Assembly: GCF_001421505.1 (NCBI RefSeq) | Contig: NZ_LMKL01000008.1 | Span: 240,881-304,880 of the forward strand | Origin: Sphingomonas sp. Leaf17 | GTDB taxonomy: Bacteria; Pseudomonadota; Alphaproteobacteria; Sphingomonadales; Sphingomonadaceae | Reading direction: 5' to 3' | DNA: 64,000 bases | In this document: positions 8,858 through 18,193 of the stretch, one piece after another | How positions within the stretch are numbered: the first letter of the stretch is position 1 | Layout of the letters: each line of letters opens with the position of its first letter | Made by a program: the position numbers and the translations under genes | The notes under the pieces: generated by a model | Told to the model about the DNA's origin: nothing | What the model saw: only the letters and a program-made list of their open reading frames with translations | Database searches by the model: none

Positions 8858-9766
8858 ATGTCCGACCTGTCCGTCGTTGCGCCGCCCACCCCCGACCGCG
8901 CCGTGGCGCTGCGCCAGACCGCACGCGACGTCATCCGCGACTGGCTGGGCGATCCCGATGACGCGCGGGTGCTGGCGATGGTCGCGCGGATGGGTCAGGC
9001 GGCGATCGCCGAGGCCGCCGACCAGAGCCGCCGCCTGCCCGATGGCCCCTCCCCGCAGATCGCGCGCGCCGACGCCTTGCTGAACGACCTGCGCGCACTG
9101 GTCGAGGGGCTGGCGGCACCGACGCCGCCGCCCGCCCGGCGCTGGTTTCCGTTTGGGGCCGCGCCCGTCCCCGCCCCGGTGTTCGATCAGGTCGAACCGA
9201 AGCTGGCAGCTTTGTTAAGCGCGCTCGACCAGCAACGCGATACGCTGCTCCACGACGCCGTGCGGATGCGCAGCGAACAGGACCGCGTCACCCGCGCTGA
9301 TGCCCGGCTGGAGGATGCGGCCCACCTGCTCGACATGGTCGAGGCCGCCGCCAGCGCCGCCGCGCGCGAGACGGCGGCGACCAATCCAACGCGCGCCGCG
9401 CTGCTGCGCGGGCCGGTGTTGGCGGCGTTGCAGGAGCGCAAACGCGACGTGCTGACCCAGCTGGTCGTGACGCGGCAGGGACGGCTGTCGCTCGACATTC
9501 TGGGCGAGGCGCAAGGGTCGCTGGTCACCGCGATCGACCGCGCGCGCACGACGATGGCGGCGGCGTTGCGGACGGCGGTCGGCGCGGCGCGCGCGCTGGC
9601 CGATGCGCGGGCGATGAGCGAACAGGCGAGCGCGCTGGAGGCCACCGCCGGCGCGGCCGGGCCGGGTCGCGAGGCGGCGGCCGAACGGGCGCTGGCGGAT
9701 GCGGTGGCGCAGATGCGCGCGGCGCTGGACGCGGCGGGAGGGACGGCGCGGGACATGGGTGGTTGA
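8858..9766 (+). CDS. TelA-like (toxic anion resistance) protein
   Basis: A 302-residue, mostly helical protein. RRWFPFG followed by a long helix (VFDQVEPKLAALLSALDQQRDTLLHDA) and ALQERKRDVLTQLVVTRQGRLSLDIL matches the layout of TelA/KlaA proteins, though the sequence is divergent and shorter. The ATG at 8858 begins the conserved part; a TTG/GTG-rich upstream extension to 8831 has no ribosome site. TelA proteins usually accompany XpaC-like and Ter proteins, and both occur nearby (10434 and 15867 onwards). The molecular activity is unknown; family work links it to tolerance of tellurite and membrane stress. Identification rests on architecture and neighbourhood. Confidence 0.65.
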   Translation: MSDLSVVAPPTPDRAVALRQTARDVIRDWLGDPDDARVLAMVARMGQAAIAEAADQSRRLPDGPSPQIARADALLNDLRALVEGLAAPTPPPARRWFPFGAAPVPAPVFDQVEPKLAALLSALDQQRDTLLHDAVRMRSEQDRVTRADARLEDAAHLLDMVEAAASAAARETAATNPTRAALLRGPVLAALQERKRDVLTQLVVTRQGRLSLDILGEAQGSLVTAIDRARTTMAAALRTAVGAARALADARAMSEQASALEATAGAAGPGREAAAERALADAVAQMRAALDAAGGTARDMGG

Positions 9767-9810
9767 AAGCCCGGCTTCGCATGGTGGGCTAGGCGCTTGT
9801 CGGCGTACTG

Positions 9811-10206
9811 ATGTTCGTTGTGGTTGCGGTCTTGCTCGATGCGTATCTTTTCGTGCCGTTCGATATCAGCTTTCGCGTGGCGTGTGCGGGCATGTGCCTC
9901 GCCTTCATCGCCAAACTGGCGGCGGATTGCCCCGGCGAACGGTCGCTTAGGATCGGTTTCTGGTTCGCGTTGATCGTGAACATCGGCGTGTTCTTCACGC
10001 CATTGGTCGATCGCCCGGCCTCACGCGGAGAATTGATGGTGTTCGCCCTGCCCGACGCGATTGTGGTGCTTGGGGCGGGCATCGCCTGTTATCCGGTGAC
10101 CGATCCGCGCGGTCGTTCCGTTCGTCAGTTGATGATCCTTGGACTGGTTGTCGCTTTCGTCACATTTGCGGCCCTGATCGTGGTGCCCGTGCTGGTGACA
10201 CGGTAA
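9811..10206 (+). CDS. Small polytopic membrane protein, unknown function
   Basis: A 131-residue protein with about four hydrophobic segments (residues 1-15, 23-40, 48-62, 74-95 and 105-129 are strongly apolar). No enzyme motif is visible. It sits between the TelA-like and XpaC-like genes on the same strand, so it may be part of that small operon. Its base composition is a little less GC-rich than its neighbours, and I see no clear ribosome site in front of the ATG. It may be real but unrecognised. Confidence 0.5.
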   Translation: MFVVVAVLLDAYLFVPFDISFRVACAGMCLAFIAKLAADCPGERSLRIGFWFALIVNIGVFFTPLVDRPASRGELMVFALPDAIVVLGAGIACYPVTDPRGRSVRQLMILGLVVAFVTFAALIVVPVLVTR

Positions 10207-10245
10207 ATACGGCATTCCTGGGTGCGGAGCCGGCCTCGCATACTG

Positions 10246-10324
10246 CCGTCATTGCGAGCGCAGCGAAGCAATCCAGGGCGTATCTGCGTGTCACTGGATT
10301 GCTTCGCTGCGCTCGCAATGACGG
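10246..10324. repeat. Perfect 31-bp inverted repeat (dispersed palindromic repeat type)
   Basis: Arms at 10246-10276 and 10294-10324 are exact reverse complements around a 17-base loop. The arms contain ATTGCGAGCGCAGCGAAGCA, a sequence I recognise as a common intergenic repeat in sphingomonad and other alphaproteobacterial genomes. It lies between the membrane-protein gene and the XpaC-like gene. It could act as a terminator-like hairpin in RNA or be a small mobile palindrome. Confidence 0.85.
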
Positions 10325-10433
10325 ATATGAGTCGGCGGTGTACGGCGAAAACACCCGGCCGCACTGGATTCCCGCTTCCCCACGCCCTATCCTCCAGTCA
10401 CCGGGCTGTTCGCCGGGCGGAGGTAAAATCGGC

Positions 10434-10922
10434 GTGTCGAGTTTCCTGCAACGGCTGGGCGATTTCCTGAGCGGGCCGGTGCCGACGCCGGCTGGTCCTG
10501 CGTCCGCCGCGCCGCCGTCACCGACGCCAGACCGCCCGACCGGCATGACCGCCGACGATCCGCGCCTGCCGAAACAGTCGCGGCCACAGGTCGAGCGGTT
10601 GCTGGCGCTGGTCGGGGAGATCGAGGGGCGCGCGGCGCGTGATCCGCTGCTCGCATCCGCACTGACCGAGGTTCGGCAGATGCGCGACGTCCATTTGCCG
10701 CAACTCGTCGCCAGCTATGCCGATATTCCGCCGGCGCACCGGGCGGACATATTCCGCAAGACCGGACGGTCGGCGAGCTATGTGCTGAACGAGGGCGTCG
10801 AGAAGATGATCGCGCGGGCCGAGGCGCTGTCGCGCAGCCTGGCGCAGGAGGATATCGACAGCTTCGCGGACAATCTGAAGTTCATCGAGACGCGGTACGG
10901 CGGGCGGGATCCGCTGGGGTGA
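10434..10922 (+). CDS. XpaC-like cytoplasmic protein of a Ter/TelA locus
   Basis: A 162-residue protein starting with GTG at 10434, ten bases after GGAGG. A Pro/Ala-rich stretch (residues 13-35) is followed by a helical domain (VRQMRDVHLPQLVASYADI) that resembles the C-terminal part of XpaC (5-bromo-4-chloroindolyl phosphate hydrolysis protein), which commonly pairs with TelA. The XpaC membrane segments are absent. Its function is unknown. The nearby 31-bp inverted repeat is upstream of the start. Confidence 0.5.
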   Translation: MSSFLQRLGDFLSGPVPTPAGPASAAPPSPTPDRPTGMTADDPRLPKQSRPQVERLLALVGEIEGRAARDPLLASALTEVRQMRDVHLPQLVASYADIPPAHRADIFRKTGRSASYVLNEGVEKMIARAEALSRSLAQEDIDSFADNLKFIETRYGGRDPLG

Positions 10923-10983
10923 CACCCCGCCCGTTTGCCTCGAACAGCCGCCGGGCAGTTCCGTAAGGAGCGTGCCGAGATGG

Positions 10984-11024
10984 CGTATCGAGAGACCGGG
11001 ACTTCGGGACAGTCTCTCGATACG
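10984..11024. repeat. 13-bp inverted repeat between convergent genes
   Basis: CGTATCGAGAGAC (10984-10996) and its exact complement (11012-11024) flank a 15-base loop. It lies between the ends of the XpaC-like gene and the convergent AIM24 gene, so it may be a bidirectional terminator. The following GGGCCTTCGCCTGCGCTCAG also looks like a dispersed intergenic repeat. Confidence 0.6.
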
Positions 11025-11069
11025 GGCCTTCGCCTGCGCTCAGTCCCTGCTCAGGACGAGCGGGAAGCT

Positions 11070-11861
11070 TCAGGCCCCCAGTGCCATCGTCGGGGTCAGC
11101 CACACCGTCCCCTTGCCGCGGAACACGAAGACCAGCCCCTCGCCCGATCGCATCGCGTTGCGAAGTCCCCGGACCAGCGGCCGCAGTTCGACCTGCAGCG
11201 TGGCGGTGTACATCAGCATCAGGTCGCCATCGACGATCAGTTCGTCGGTGCCGTTCAGTTCGATGATCTCGATCTCGTCGACCGGCACCGGGGCCTCGAC
11301 CACGAACGCGCCGGCACCCGTCAGCTTGGGCTGCATCAGACCGTTGCCCGACAGCAGGCCCTGCACCGAGCGGTGGACGTGCGTGCCGATCGCGATGTTG
11401 GCGTCGCAGGCGTAGAACGCGCCGTCATCAAGGATCAGCGAGTCCTGCGGCCCGTCCATCGCGGCGAGGATGAAGTGCTTGGCGGTCGGTTCGCTCCACA
11501 CCTCGCCGCGCCCCGAAAAGCGGGTGGCGAACGCGCTCTCGCCGGTGCCGGCGGACGCGATGGCGCGGGCGAACATGCCGCCCTTCTGGTTGTTCTGCAC
11601 CTCGACCTGCACCTGGCCGTGGGCATATTGCAACGCGCCGGGTTCAAGCAACGCCGCCCCGCCCTCCAGCACGACCCGCAACTGGCGCGCGGTCTGCGCG
11701 TGCGGCGGGTGGAGGTGGACCATCGGCGATGCGCCCGCCGCCGTGCCGGGCTTGGGCAACGGGGTCTGGCTCAGCGCATAGGTTTTCCGATTGAACTGAT
11801 AGAGTTCGAACCGGACACCGGGGCTGGTGGCTTCGTCGATCTTGGTGCGGAACGCGGACAT
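11070..11861 (-). CDS. AIM24 family protein
   Basis: A 263-residue protein, last gene of the minus-strand Ter operon. It has the double-stranded beta-helix pattern of AIM24/TRAP-like proteins: QYAHGQVQVEVQNN, FSGRGEVWSEP, LILDDGAFYACDANI, SGNGLMQPKLTGAGAFVVEA and GEGLVFVFRGKGTVWL. The ATG at 11861 has AAGGGAGCC upstream. AIM24 proteins recur in Ter stress operons and have been linked to membrane or mitochondrial organisation, but no catalytic role is known. The preceding gene ends 26 bases away, consistent with co-transcription. Confidence 0.85.
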   Translation of the reverse strand: MSAFRTKIDEATSPGVRFELYQFNRKTYALSQTPLPKPGTAAGASPMVHLHPPHAQTARQLRVVLEGGAALLEPGALQYAHGQVQVEVQNNQKGGMFARAIASAGTGESAFATRFSGRGEVWSEPTAKHFILAAMDGPQDSLILDDGAFYACDANIAIGTHVHRSVQGLLSGNGLMQPKLTGAGAFVVEAPVPVDEIEIIELNGTDELIVDGDLMLMYTATLQVELRPLVRGLRNAMRSGEGLVFVFRGKGTVWLTPTMALGA

Positions 11862-11887
11862 CGTGGCTCCCTTCGGACGATACGGAA

Positions 11888-12799
11888 TCAGGCCTGACGC
11901 AGCGCCGGCAGCGCGTCGGCGATGCCGAACAGGTCGGCACGGCGGACGATGCGTTCGGCCCAGCGGCGGTGGGTCGCTGGCTCGCACATCGCGCCGCCGC
12001 TGGCAAATACCGCCGGACCGTCGCCGCTGAGCATCGCCTCCGCCTCGGCAAGCTGGCGGGCGGAGACGGCGTAGGCGGCCTGAATGATCGCGATCTGATC
12101 GGGGTGGATCGCGGTCTTGGTCAGCAGGCCGTGGTCGATATCGCGCGCGACCTCCTCGCGCAGCAACGCGGCGTCGGCGAAATTTTCCATGACGGGCGCG
12201 CTCAGGGTGAAATCCCACGGCGCGAAGGTGGCGACCAGACTGCCGATGATCGTCGCGAGCGGCCCGTCATAGGCGGTGCGCGTCGCCGACCGCCGCGTGC
12301 CGATCAGCTGCAACAGGTCGTTGCCGCCGATCCTGAGCGCGAGGATCCGGTCCTGCACACCGAGCAGCTGGTCACGGAACCGGCGCATCTCGTGCGCGTC
12401 GCACGCCTCGCGCGTTTCCAGCGTCGGCATCAGCCGGTGGTTGTCGTGGAAATGCAGCGAGGTGTAGGCGGGCATGCTGTCGGCATGCGCCTTCGGGATC
12501 ACGAAGCCGTCGACCTGCTCGATCCCCGGCATCAGCAGGATGCGTTCCAGCATCGCCGCGTCGCGCGGGCGCACGAAGATATGCGGCAGGGTGTCGCGTC
12601 CCTGCTCGGCAAGGCGACGCAGGAAGGTGGCGAGGTTCGACAGTGCATGCGGCACATCGGCCTCGCGCACCGAATCCTCGATGCACAACACCGCCGACCG
12701 CAGCGCGGGAAAACGGCGACCGAGCAACGTCCTGGCCAGGTCGTCGCGGGTGCAGGGCAGATAGAGCGTCGCGCCAAGCGAGAGGGCATCGAGAGTCAT
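11888..12799 (-). CDS. HpcH/HpaI aldolase (CitE-like) of the Ter biosynthetic module
   Basis: A 303-residue TIM-barrel protein. TLYLPCTRDDL, AVLCIEDSV, HIFVRPRD, GFVIPKA, ALRIGGNDLLQLIG and KTAIHPDQI are typical of the CitE-like aldolase/lyase family. It begins at an ATGA overlap with the upstream StiP-like gene. Published comparative analysis of Ter systems describes such a CitE-like protein together with ATP-grasp, HAD and phosphoribosyltransferase genes, proposed to make a nucleoside-like metabolite. The substrate here is unknown. Confidence 0.85.
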   Translation of the reverse strand: MTLDALSLGATLYLPCTRDDLARTLLGRRFPALRSAVLCIEDSVREADVPHALSNLATFLRRLAEQGRDTLPHIFVRPRDAAMLERILLMPGIEQVDGFVIPKAHADSMPAYTSLHFHDNHRLMPTLETREACDAHEMRRFRDQLLGVQDRILALRIGGNDLLQLIGTRRSATRTAYDGPLATIIGSLVATFAPWDFTLSAPVMENFADAALLREEVARDIDHGLLTKTAIHPDQIAIIQAAYAVSARQLAEAEAMLSGDGPAVFASGGAMCEPATHRRWAERIVRRADLFGIADALPALRQA

Positions 12800-13881
12800 G
12801 CGGAATCCTTGCCGAGCGACGCGATGATGGCGACCGCACGATAGCGACTGGTGGCGGGCAGCGGTTCCACGGGGACGCCGCCTTCGCGCGCGAGATGCAG
12901 CAGATGCGCGACGTCGGGGTCGTCGGCCTCGCGGATGTACAGCCGCTCGGGCAGGCGACGGAGCAGCGCGCGGGTCGCCTCGGCGATGCCGGGCTTGATG
13001 CGGTTGCGGTCGGTGGTGCCGGCGCGGGCCAGCATGTCGGCGACCAGCGTTTCGCACGCGGCCATCAGGGCCGGGCGTTTCGCGGCGTGCCCGTCGATCG
13101 CGCGCGGCTGGGCAATCGCCGCCATGGGGGCAAGCGCGTCGACAAAAGCGCGCGACCGGTCGGCGGCGGCGTGCTGCGGATAGGTGACGCAGGCGTGGAA
13201 ATCGCCGGGACCGACCGTCTCGGCGCTCAGGATCGAGCGGCTGACGAGGCCGGAGACGATGCCGTTCAGCAGGCCCGAGGCGATGAGATAATCATCGTCG
13301 GTCGCGGCGATATCCGCCTGCCCCGCCGGATCGGCGATGACCGCCAGCGTCGGCGTGAACCCCATCGGCCGGTCGGCAAGGCTCGACCGCAGTTCGCCCG
13401 CGATCGCGCCCTTGCCGGTCCAGCCGTCGAGGAACACGACGTCAGCCGGATCGTGGCGCGCGGCGATGTGGGCCAGCGCCTGACGGTCGATGCCGCGGTC
13501 GCGGATGATGCTGATGGCGTAATGTGCCGAGCGGCCCCCCTGCGCCTGCAACGTGCGGTGCAGCAGCACGCCGATCGGCGTACCGGCGCGCGCGAGGCTG
13601 GCGATGACGACCTCACGGCCATCCGCCCGGTCGCGCAGGTGCGCGGCGAGCGCGGCTACATCGGCGGCCAGCCGTGCACCGTTGCGCGCGAGGGCCGCAT
13701 CGTAGAGGTCGAGATAGGCTTGGCCCGGCACCGATTCCGGCGCGATCATCTCCGAATAATGGCGTGCGCCGGACTGGATCGCCGCTTCCTTGGCGGCAAC
13801 GTCGGTGGCGGGCATCGCCACCGGCTTCAGCAGGAAGGTGACGTCCTGCGGCAGATAGCTGCCCGAAAATCCCACCGTCAC
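12796..13881 (-). CDS. StiP/PRTase_1 family protein with PELOTA-like C-terminus
   Basis: A 361-residue protein starting with GTG at 13881 in a GTGA overlap with the HAD gene. The body carries GFSGSYLPQDVTFLLKP, VVIASLARAGTPIGVLLHR, HYAISIIRDRGID and VVFLDGWTGKGAI, features of the family variously called StiP or PRTase_1 in Ter operons. The last ~90 residues (RLPERLYIREADDPDVAHLL and on) fit the PELOTA-type RNA-binding domain usually fused to it. It is proposed to act in synthesis or transfer of a ribonucleoside-like compound; the protease label in some databases is unproven. Confidence 0.8.
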   Translation of the reverse strand: MTVGFSGSYLPQDVTFLLKPVAMPATDVAAKEAAIQSGARHYSEMIAPESVPGQAYLDLYDAALARNGARLAADVAALAAHLRDRADGREVVIASLARAGTPIGVLLHRTLQAQGGRSAHYAISIIRDRGIDRQALAHIAARHDPADVVFLDGWTGKGAIAGELRSSLADRPMGFTPTLAVIADPAGQADIAATDDDYLIASGLLNGIVSGLVSRSILSAETVGPGDFHACVTYPQHAAADRSRAFVDALAPMAAIAQPRAIDGHAAKRPALMAACETLVADMLARAGTTDRNRIKPGIAEATRALLRRLPERLYIREADDPDVAHLLHLAREGGVPVEPLPATSRYRAVAIIASLGKDSA

Positions 13882-14618
13882 AGGATGCTCCCGGCCAGCT
13901 GCGACCCCGTCGGCAGCATCGCGAAGTCGCACAGCGCCATGAACGGCGCATCGGTGCGGCTGTCGCCGATGCCGATGACCGGCAGGTCGGGGAAGCGCGC
14001 GCGCAGCGCCGGCAGCAGGTGCGCGACCGCGTGCTGCTTGCCCAGATAGGGCGGCATCAGCGCGACGTTGTTGCCGTTGCGGTGGTCGGTCCACCCCGCC
14101 CCCACGTCCGGCACGGCGGCATCGACCACCGCGAACAGCGCGTCGGCATCCATGTCGGCGTGCTTGGCAAGGACGTAGAGCGGCACGCCCTCCTCGGTCA
14201 GGACGCGGACGTTGATCGCCACGCCCTGCCGTTCCGCCTCGGCCGCGATCGCCGCGACGTGGGCATCAAGGACGGGACGGTAGCGTTCGGCCTCGGCGGC
14301 GATGCGGGTGGCCCAGGCCACATCGGGCTGGCTGTCGTCGCCAAGGATCACGCCGCCATGCGCGCAGACGGCGGCGGCGAACGGGATCTTCACCCGGCGC
14401 AGCGCATCCAGGCTGCGCGCCGTCACCGGCACCATGTGCGTCGTGTCCGACAGCCAGCGCAGGAACGCCATCTGGCGCGGCGTCGCATAGCTGAGCGGCG
14501 ATCCGTCCTTGAGATAACCGAGCGGGGTCAGCTGCTCGAACGCATACTCGTCCGGGCATTTGCGGATCGTCTGGAACAGCGTGTCGTCGAGATCGACGAG
14601 GGTGACGGCGCGAATCAT
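13878..14618 (-). CDS. HAD family hydrolase of the Ter biosynthetic module
   Basis: A 246-residue protein with the HAD nucleophile motif VDLDDTLF at residues 8-15 (D9 and D11), VPVTAR (motif II Thr), and IGIGDSRTDAPF (motif IV acidic pair). It would be a phosphatase or phosphotransferase. Its start overlaps the stop of the PRTase-TRSP gene by four bases, and its stop overlaps the next gene. The tight coupling suggests one pathway. The substrate is unknown. Confidence 0.87.
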   Translation of the reverse strand: MIRAVTLVDLDDTLFQTIRKCPDEYAFEQLTPLGYLKDGSPLSYATPRQMAFLRWLSDTTHMVPVTARSLDALRRVKIPFAAAVCAHGGVILGDDSQPDVAWATRIAAEAERYRPVLDAHVAAIAAEAERQGVAINVRVLTEEGVPLYVLAKHADMDADALFAVVDAAVPDVGAGWTDHRNGNNVALMPPYLGKQHAVAHLLPALRARFPDLPVIGIGDSRTDAPFMALCDFAMLPTGSQLAGSIL

Positions 14619-15733
14619 GACGGGTCTTTCCAGTCGACCGTGCGCGCATCCAGCGCGGCGATCAGGGTGGGGTCGATCGAACCTGACGGCGTCTCGTGAC
14701 AGATCCAGGTCGTGCGTCCGTCGGCGGGATCGGCGTTGTAGAGATAATTGGGGACGCCGGTGTCGTAATTGTCGCGGAACATCAGTGCAGAGCCGATCGC
14801 GCCGCCGATCCGCGCCGGGCTGCGGCTGGTCGCCTGCACCACCACGTCGTGGCCGGCCGCGGCCATCCGCTCGGCCAGGCGGAACGGGGCCCAGGTGAAC
14901 TCGCCGGTGCCGACGATGCGCAGCGGCTCACCACCCAGGATCGGCGGCAGCGCGGGCGGCATGGTTTCGACCACCGCCACCGTACCCATCCGGCCGTAAT
15001 TGACCGCGTCTTGCATCCGCCCGAGCGAAGCGGCGGCGGTGTCGAACCCCTCGAACAGGTCGGTCGGCATGACGCTGTCCGCCGGCGTCCAGTCTAGCCT
15101 GCCGGCGAGCAGACGGACGCGGGTGGTGGGACGCGGCATACGCGCCATCCACGCGCCGCCGCCCGACCAGTCGGTCAGGGTCGCGACGACGATCCGCTCG
15201 ACCTGCGGCCACTCGGCCACCAGCGCGGTGGTCAGGTTGGCCAGCGTGGTGCCGGTCGAAATCTCGTCATCGACCACGACAAGCGTGCGGGGCAGGTCGA
15301 TCCCCTCCGGCCGGTACACCAGATGCGCCGAGGCATGGCTGTGCGGCTCCTCGAACCGGCAGAGCAAAGGGTGGTCGACCTGCTGCCGGGTCGAATGGAG
15401 GAAGGCGATGTCGTCGCGGCCGGTCTGCGCGCGCAATTCGCTGTGCAGCGTCTGACCAAGGCACACCGCCGTTTCCGCCAGCCCGACGACCATCACCGGT
15501 CCGGCGAGATCGGCGGGCACCTGCGCCGCCAGATCGCGCACGGCGGCACGCATCACCTGCGGCCGGGCGGGGATGTGCCGGCCAAGCACCTTCGACACGA
15601 CCAGAAAGCCGCGCTTGGGATTGTTGCGCGCGGCGAAACCGCACAGCCGGTCGAGCGGCCATGCGGCGGATTCGACCGTGACCCGAACGGTCCCGGTCGG
15701 CAGCGCGATCGTCCGCGCCTCGGCATTCAGCAT
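14615..15733 (-). CDS. Phosphoribosyltransferase with TRSP domain
   Basis: A 372-residue protein. LVVVDDEISTGTT (about residue 175) is a textbook PRPP-binding loop; VVGLAETAVCLGQTLHSEL lies earlier. The C-terminal third, with EFTWAPFRLAERM and ALMFRDNYDTGVPNYLYN, matches the TRSP domain that follows this PRTase in Ter operons. I prefer the ATG at 15733; an upstream TTG at 15748 is possible. It probably attaches or removes a ribose-phosphate on a base-like substrate as part of the metabolite pathway. Confidence 0.83.
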   Translation of the reverse strand: MLNAEARTIALPTGTVRVTVESAAWPLDRLCGFAARNNPKRGFLVVSKVLGRHIPARPQVMRAAVRDLAAQVPADLAGPVMVVGLAETAVCLGQTLHSELRAQTGRDDIAFLHSTRQQVDHPLLCRFEEPHSHASAHLVYRPEGIDLPRTLVVVDDEISTGTTLANLTTALVAEWPQVERIVVATLTDWSGGGAWMARMPRPTTRVRLLAGRLDWTPADSVMPTDLFEGFDTAAASLGRMQDAVNYGRMGTVAVVETMPPALPPILGGEPLRIVGTGEFTWAPFRLAERMAAAGHDVVVQATSRSPARIGGAIGSALMFRDNYDTGVPNYLYNADPADGRTTWICHETPSGSIDPTLIAALDARTVDWKDPS

Positions 15734-15753
15734 GTAGTCGTGATCCAATGCGC

Positions 15754-15784
15754 GGATGACCGGGGAACGGGTCCCCGGTCATCC
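15754..15784. terminator. 13-bp hairpin between terD and the PRTase gene
   Basis: GGATGACCGGGGA (15754-15766) pairs exactly with 15772-15784 around a 5-base loop. A weaker CCGGAG/CTCCGG hairpin follows at 15797-15819. There is no T-run, so these may attenuate or protect the transcript between the abundant TerD mRNA and the biosynthetic genes. Confidence 0.45.
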
Positions 15785-15866
15785 CTGTCAATCTGGCCGG
15801 AGAGCAAGTCTCCCTCCGGCGGTCTCTGTCAGTTCGACCGGGGCGTGGCGCGCCCGGCCGGGGGCG

Positions 15867-16442
15867 TCAGACGTTGACGCCGAAGGACGATGCAAGCGGC
15901 CCGAGGCCACCGGCGAAGCCCTGCCCGATCGCCTTGAACTTCCATTCGCCATTGTTGCGATAGAGTTCGCCGAAGATCATCGCGGTTTCGGTCGAGGCAT
16001 CCTCGGACAGGTCGTAGCGCGCCAGTTCGGTGCCACCGGCCTCGTTCAGCACACGGATGTAGGCGTTCGACACCATGCCGAAATTCTGCTTGCGGCCATC
16101 CGCGTCGTGGATGGTGACCGCGAAGCTCAGCTTGGTCACGTCGGCGGGCAGCTTGTCGAGGCCGACCACAACCACTTCGTCGTCGCCCGCACCCTCACCG
16201 GTGGTGTTGTCGCCCTGATGCGCTACCGCGCCGTCGGCACCGACCTTGTTGTTGTAGAAGATGAAATCGGCGTCGCTGCGCACCTTGCCCGCGTCGTTCA
16301 GGATGAACACGCTGGCGTCGAGGTCGAACGCGCTGCCGTCGGTGACGCGCGTGTCCCAGCCGAGGCCGACGCGGACGCTCGACAGGCCTGGGGCTTCCTT
16401 GCTGAGATTGACGTTGCCGCCCTTGGAAAGTGAAACTGCCAT
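15867..16442 (-). CDS. terD: TerD family protein
   Basis: A 191-residue protein closely following the TerD pattern: [61 protein letters not shown] and [23 protein letters not shown]. The acidic clusters are those that bind calcium in this family. The protein is cytoplasmic and is thought to form membrane-associated Ter complexes under stress. It is about 30 bases from a second copy upstream, which shares most of these motifs, indicating tandem duplication. Confidence 0.95.
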   Translation of the reverse strand: MAVSLSKGGNVNLSKEAPGLSSVRVGLGWDTRVTDGSAFDLDASVFILNDAGKVRSDADFIFYNNKVGADGAVAHQGDNTTGEGAGDDEVVVVGLDKLPADVTKLSFAVTIHDADGRKQNFGMVSNAYIRVLNEAGGTELARYDLSEDASTETAMIFGELYRNNGEWKFKAIGQGFAGGLGPLASSFGVNV

Positions 16443-16472
16443 TGGTCGTCTCCCGTATTATGAGTCGGCCGA

Positions 16473-17051
16473 TCAGCCGACGTTGACGCCGTAATTGCGG
16501 GCCATGGGGGCAAGGCCGCCCTTGTACCCCTGCCCGACCGCGCGAAACTTCCAGTCGCCATTGTGGCGATAGACTTCGCCGAAGATCATCGCCGTTTCGG
16601 TCGATGCGTCTTCGGTCAGGTCGTAACGCGCGATCTCGCGCCCGGTCGCATCGTTGACGATCCGAATGAAGGCGTTGGAGACCATGCCGAAGCTTTGACG
16701 CCGCGCCTCTCCGTCGTGAATCGTCACGGTGACGGCGATCTTCTGCACATCGGCCGGCACGCGGGCCAACTCGACCTTCAGCGCCTCGTCGTCGCCGTCG
16801 CCCTCGCCCGTGCGGTTGTCGCCGGTGTGTTCGACCGACCCGTCCGCCGACTTCAGATTGTTGTAGAAGATGAAGTCGGAATCGCCGCGCACCCGGTCCC
16901 CCGCCGCCAGCAGGAACGCGCTGGCGTCGAGGTCGAAATCGGTGCCGTCGGTCGTCCGCGTATCCCAGCCCAGACCGATCAGGATGTGGGTCAGACCCGG
17001 CTCCTCTTTCGACAGGCTGACATTGCCGCCCTTGGCGAGACTGACCGACAT
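16473..17051 (-). CDS. terE: TerD/TerE family protein
   Basis: A 192-residue paralogue of the adjacent Ter[55 protein letters not shown] and [27 protein letters not shown]. The calcium-site acidic residues are conserved. Calling it TerE rather than TerD is by position only, since the two are hard to separate by sequence. It lies 19 bases downstream of the TerC-like gene. Confidence 0.93.
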   Translation of the reverse strand: MSVSLAKGGNVSLSKEEPGLTHILIGLGWDTRTTDGTDFDLDASAFLLAAGDRVRGDSDFIFYNNLKSADGSVEHTGDNRTGEGDGDDEALKVELARVPADVQKIAVTVTIHDGEARRQSFGMVSNAFIRIVNDATGREIARYDLTEDASTETAMIFGEVYRHNGDWKFRAVGQGYKGGLAPMARNYGVNVG

Positions 17052-17070
17052 GCGCGCGTTCCTTTTCGTA

Positions 17071-18150
17071 TCAGTTCAGGGTTTCGCCGGTCGGCTTGAC
17101 CGGGTTGGCATCCTCCAGCGTCGCTTCGGCCCTGTTGCTGCGGACCGACGCCCAGAACGCCATGCCGATGAACGCCGCGCCGATCAGGCCGGTGATCGTT
17201 TCGGGGATGTGGAAATGCGCCGACAGCAGCATGATCGCGGCCAGTGCGACAATCGCATAGAACGCGCCATGCTCCAGATAGCGATATTCGGTCAGCGTGC
17301 CCTTCTCGACCAGCATCACCGTCATCGAGCGAACGAACATCGCACCGATGCCAAGGCCAAGCGCGATGATGAACAGGTTGTTCGACAGGGCGAAAGCACC
17401 GATCACGCCGTCGAACGAGAAGGACGCGTCCAGCACCTCAAGATACATGAACGCCGCGAACCCCGACTTGGCCGCGGTCTGCGTCATCGCATCACCGCCG
17501 TCACCCTCCAGCACCGATCCCAGCGCCTGCACCGCGATGAAGGTCACCAGGCCGAAGATGCCCGAGGTGATGAAGGTCAGCGCCTCCTCCGGGGTCAGCA
17601 TCCGCGAGATGAAGTATAGCGCGAGCATCACGATGCCGAGCGCGATGCCCGAAATGCGCGACAGGCCGGCCAGCGGCTTTTCGACCATGCCCAGCCAATG
17701 CTCCTCCTTCTCGTCGTTCAGGAAGAAGTCGAGGCCGACCATCGCCAAGAACGCGCCGCCGAATCCGGAAATGCCGATATGCGCGCCAGTGATGATCCGT
17801 TCATATTCCACCGGATTGGTCGCGGCGAGCTTGATCGCCTCGATCGGGCCGAGCTGCGCGGCGATCGCGACCACCGCCAGCGGGAAGATGATCCGCATCC
17901 CGAACACGGCGATGACGATGCCCCAGGTCAGGAACCGGTGCTGCCATTTCGGGTCCATGTCGCGCAGCACGGTCGCGTTGACGACGGCGTTGTCGAACGA
18001 CAGCGACACTTCCAGCACGCCCAGCACGATGACGATCCACAGGATGCCGAGCGTGCCCGACCAGTTGCCGGACATCTCGTGGCCCAGCCACGCCGCCAGG
18101 GCGAGGCAGATGCCGGTGAATATGAATGAACCCTTGTAGTATTTCAGCAC
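17071..18150 (-). CDS. TerC-like membrane protein (DUF475)
   Basis: A 359-residue integral membrane protein with eight or more apolar segments. [20 protein letters not shown] and [19 protein letters not shown] carry the paired acidic residues inside membrane helices that define the TerC superfamily, a probable metal transporter. The N-terminal [11 protein letters not shown] start and the length fit the DUF475 branch rather than classical TerC. GTG at 18150 is chosen because GGGGGAAAACGAC precedes it; the frame is open further but without a ribosome site. Confidence 0.9.
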   Translation of the reverse strand: MLKYYKGSFIFTGICLALAAWLGHEMSGNWSGTLGILWIVIVLGVLEVSLSFDNAVVNATVLRDMDPKWQHRFLTWGIVIAVFGMRIIFPLAVVAIAAQLGPIEAIKLAATNPVEYERIITGAHIGISGFGGAFLAMVGLDFFLNDEKEEHWLGMVEKPLAGLSRISGIALGIVMLALYFISRMLTPEEALTFITSGIFGLVTFIAVQALGSVLEGDGGDAMTQTAAKSGFAAFMYLEVLDASFSFDGVIGAFALSNNLFIIALGLGIGAMFVRSMTVMLVEKGTLTEYRYLEHGAFYAIVALAAIMLLSAHFHIPETITGLIGAAFIGMAFWASVRSNRAEATLEDANPVKPTGETLN

Positions 18151-18193
18151 GTCGTTTTCCCCCGGCCGGAGCTGGCCCCGCCAGCCCCAAGAA

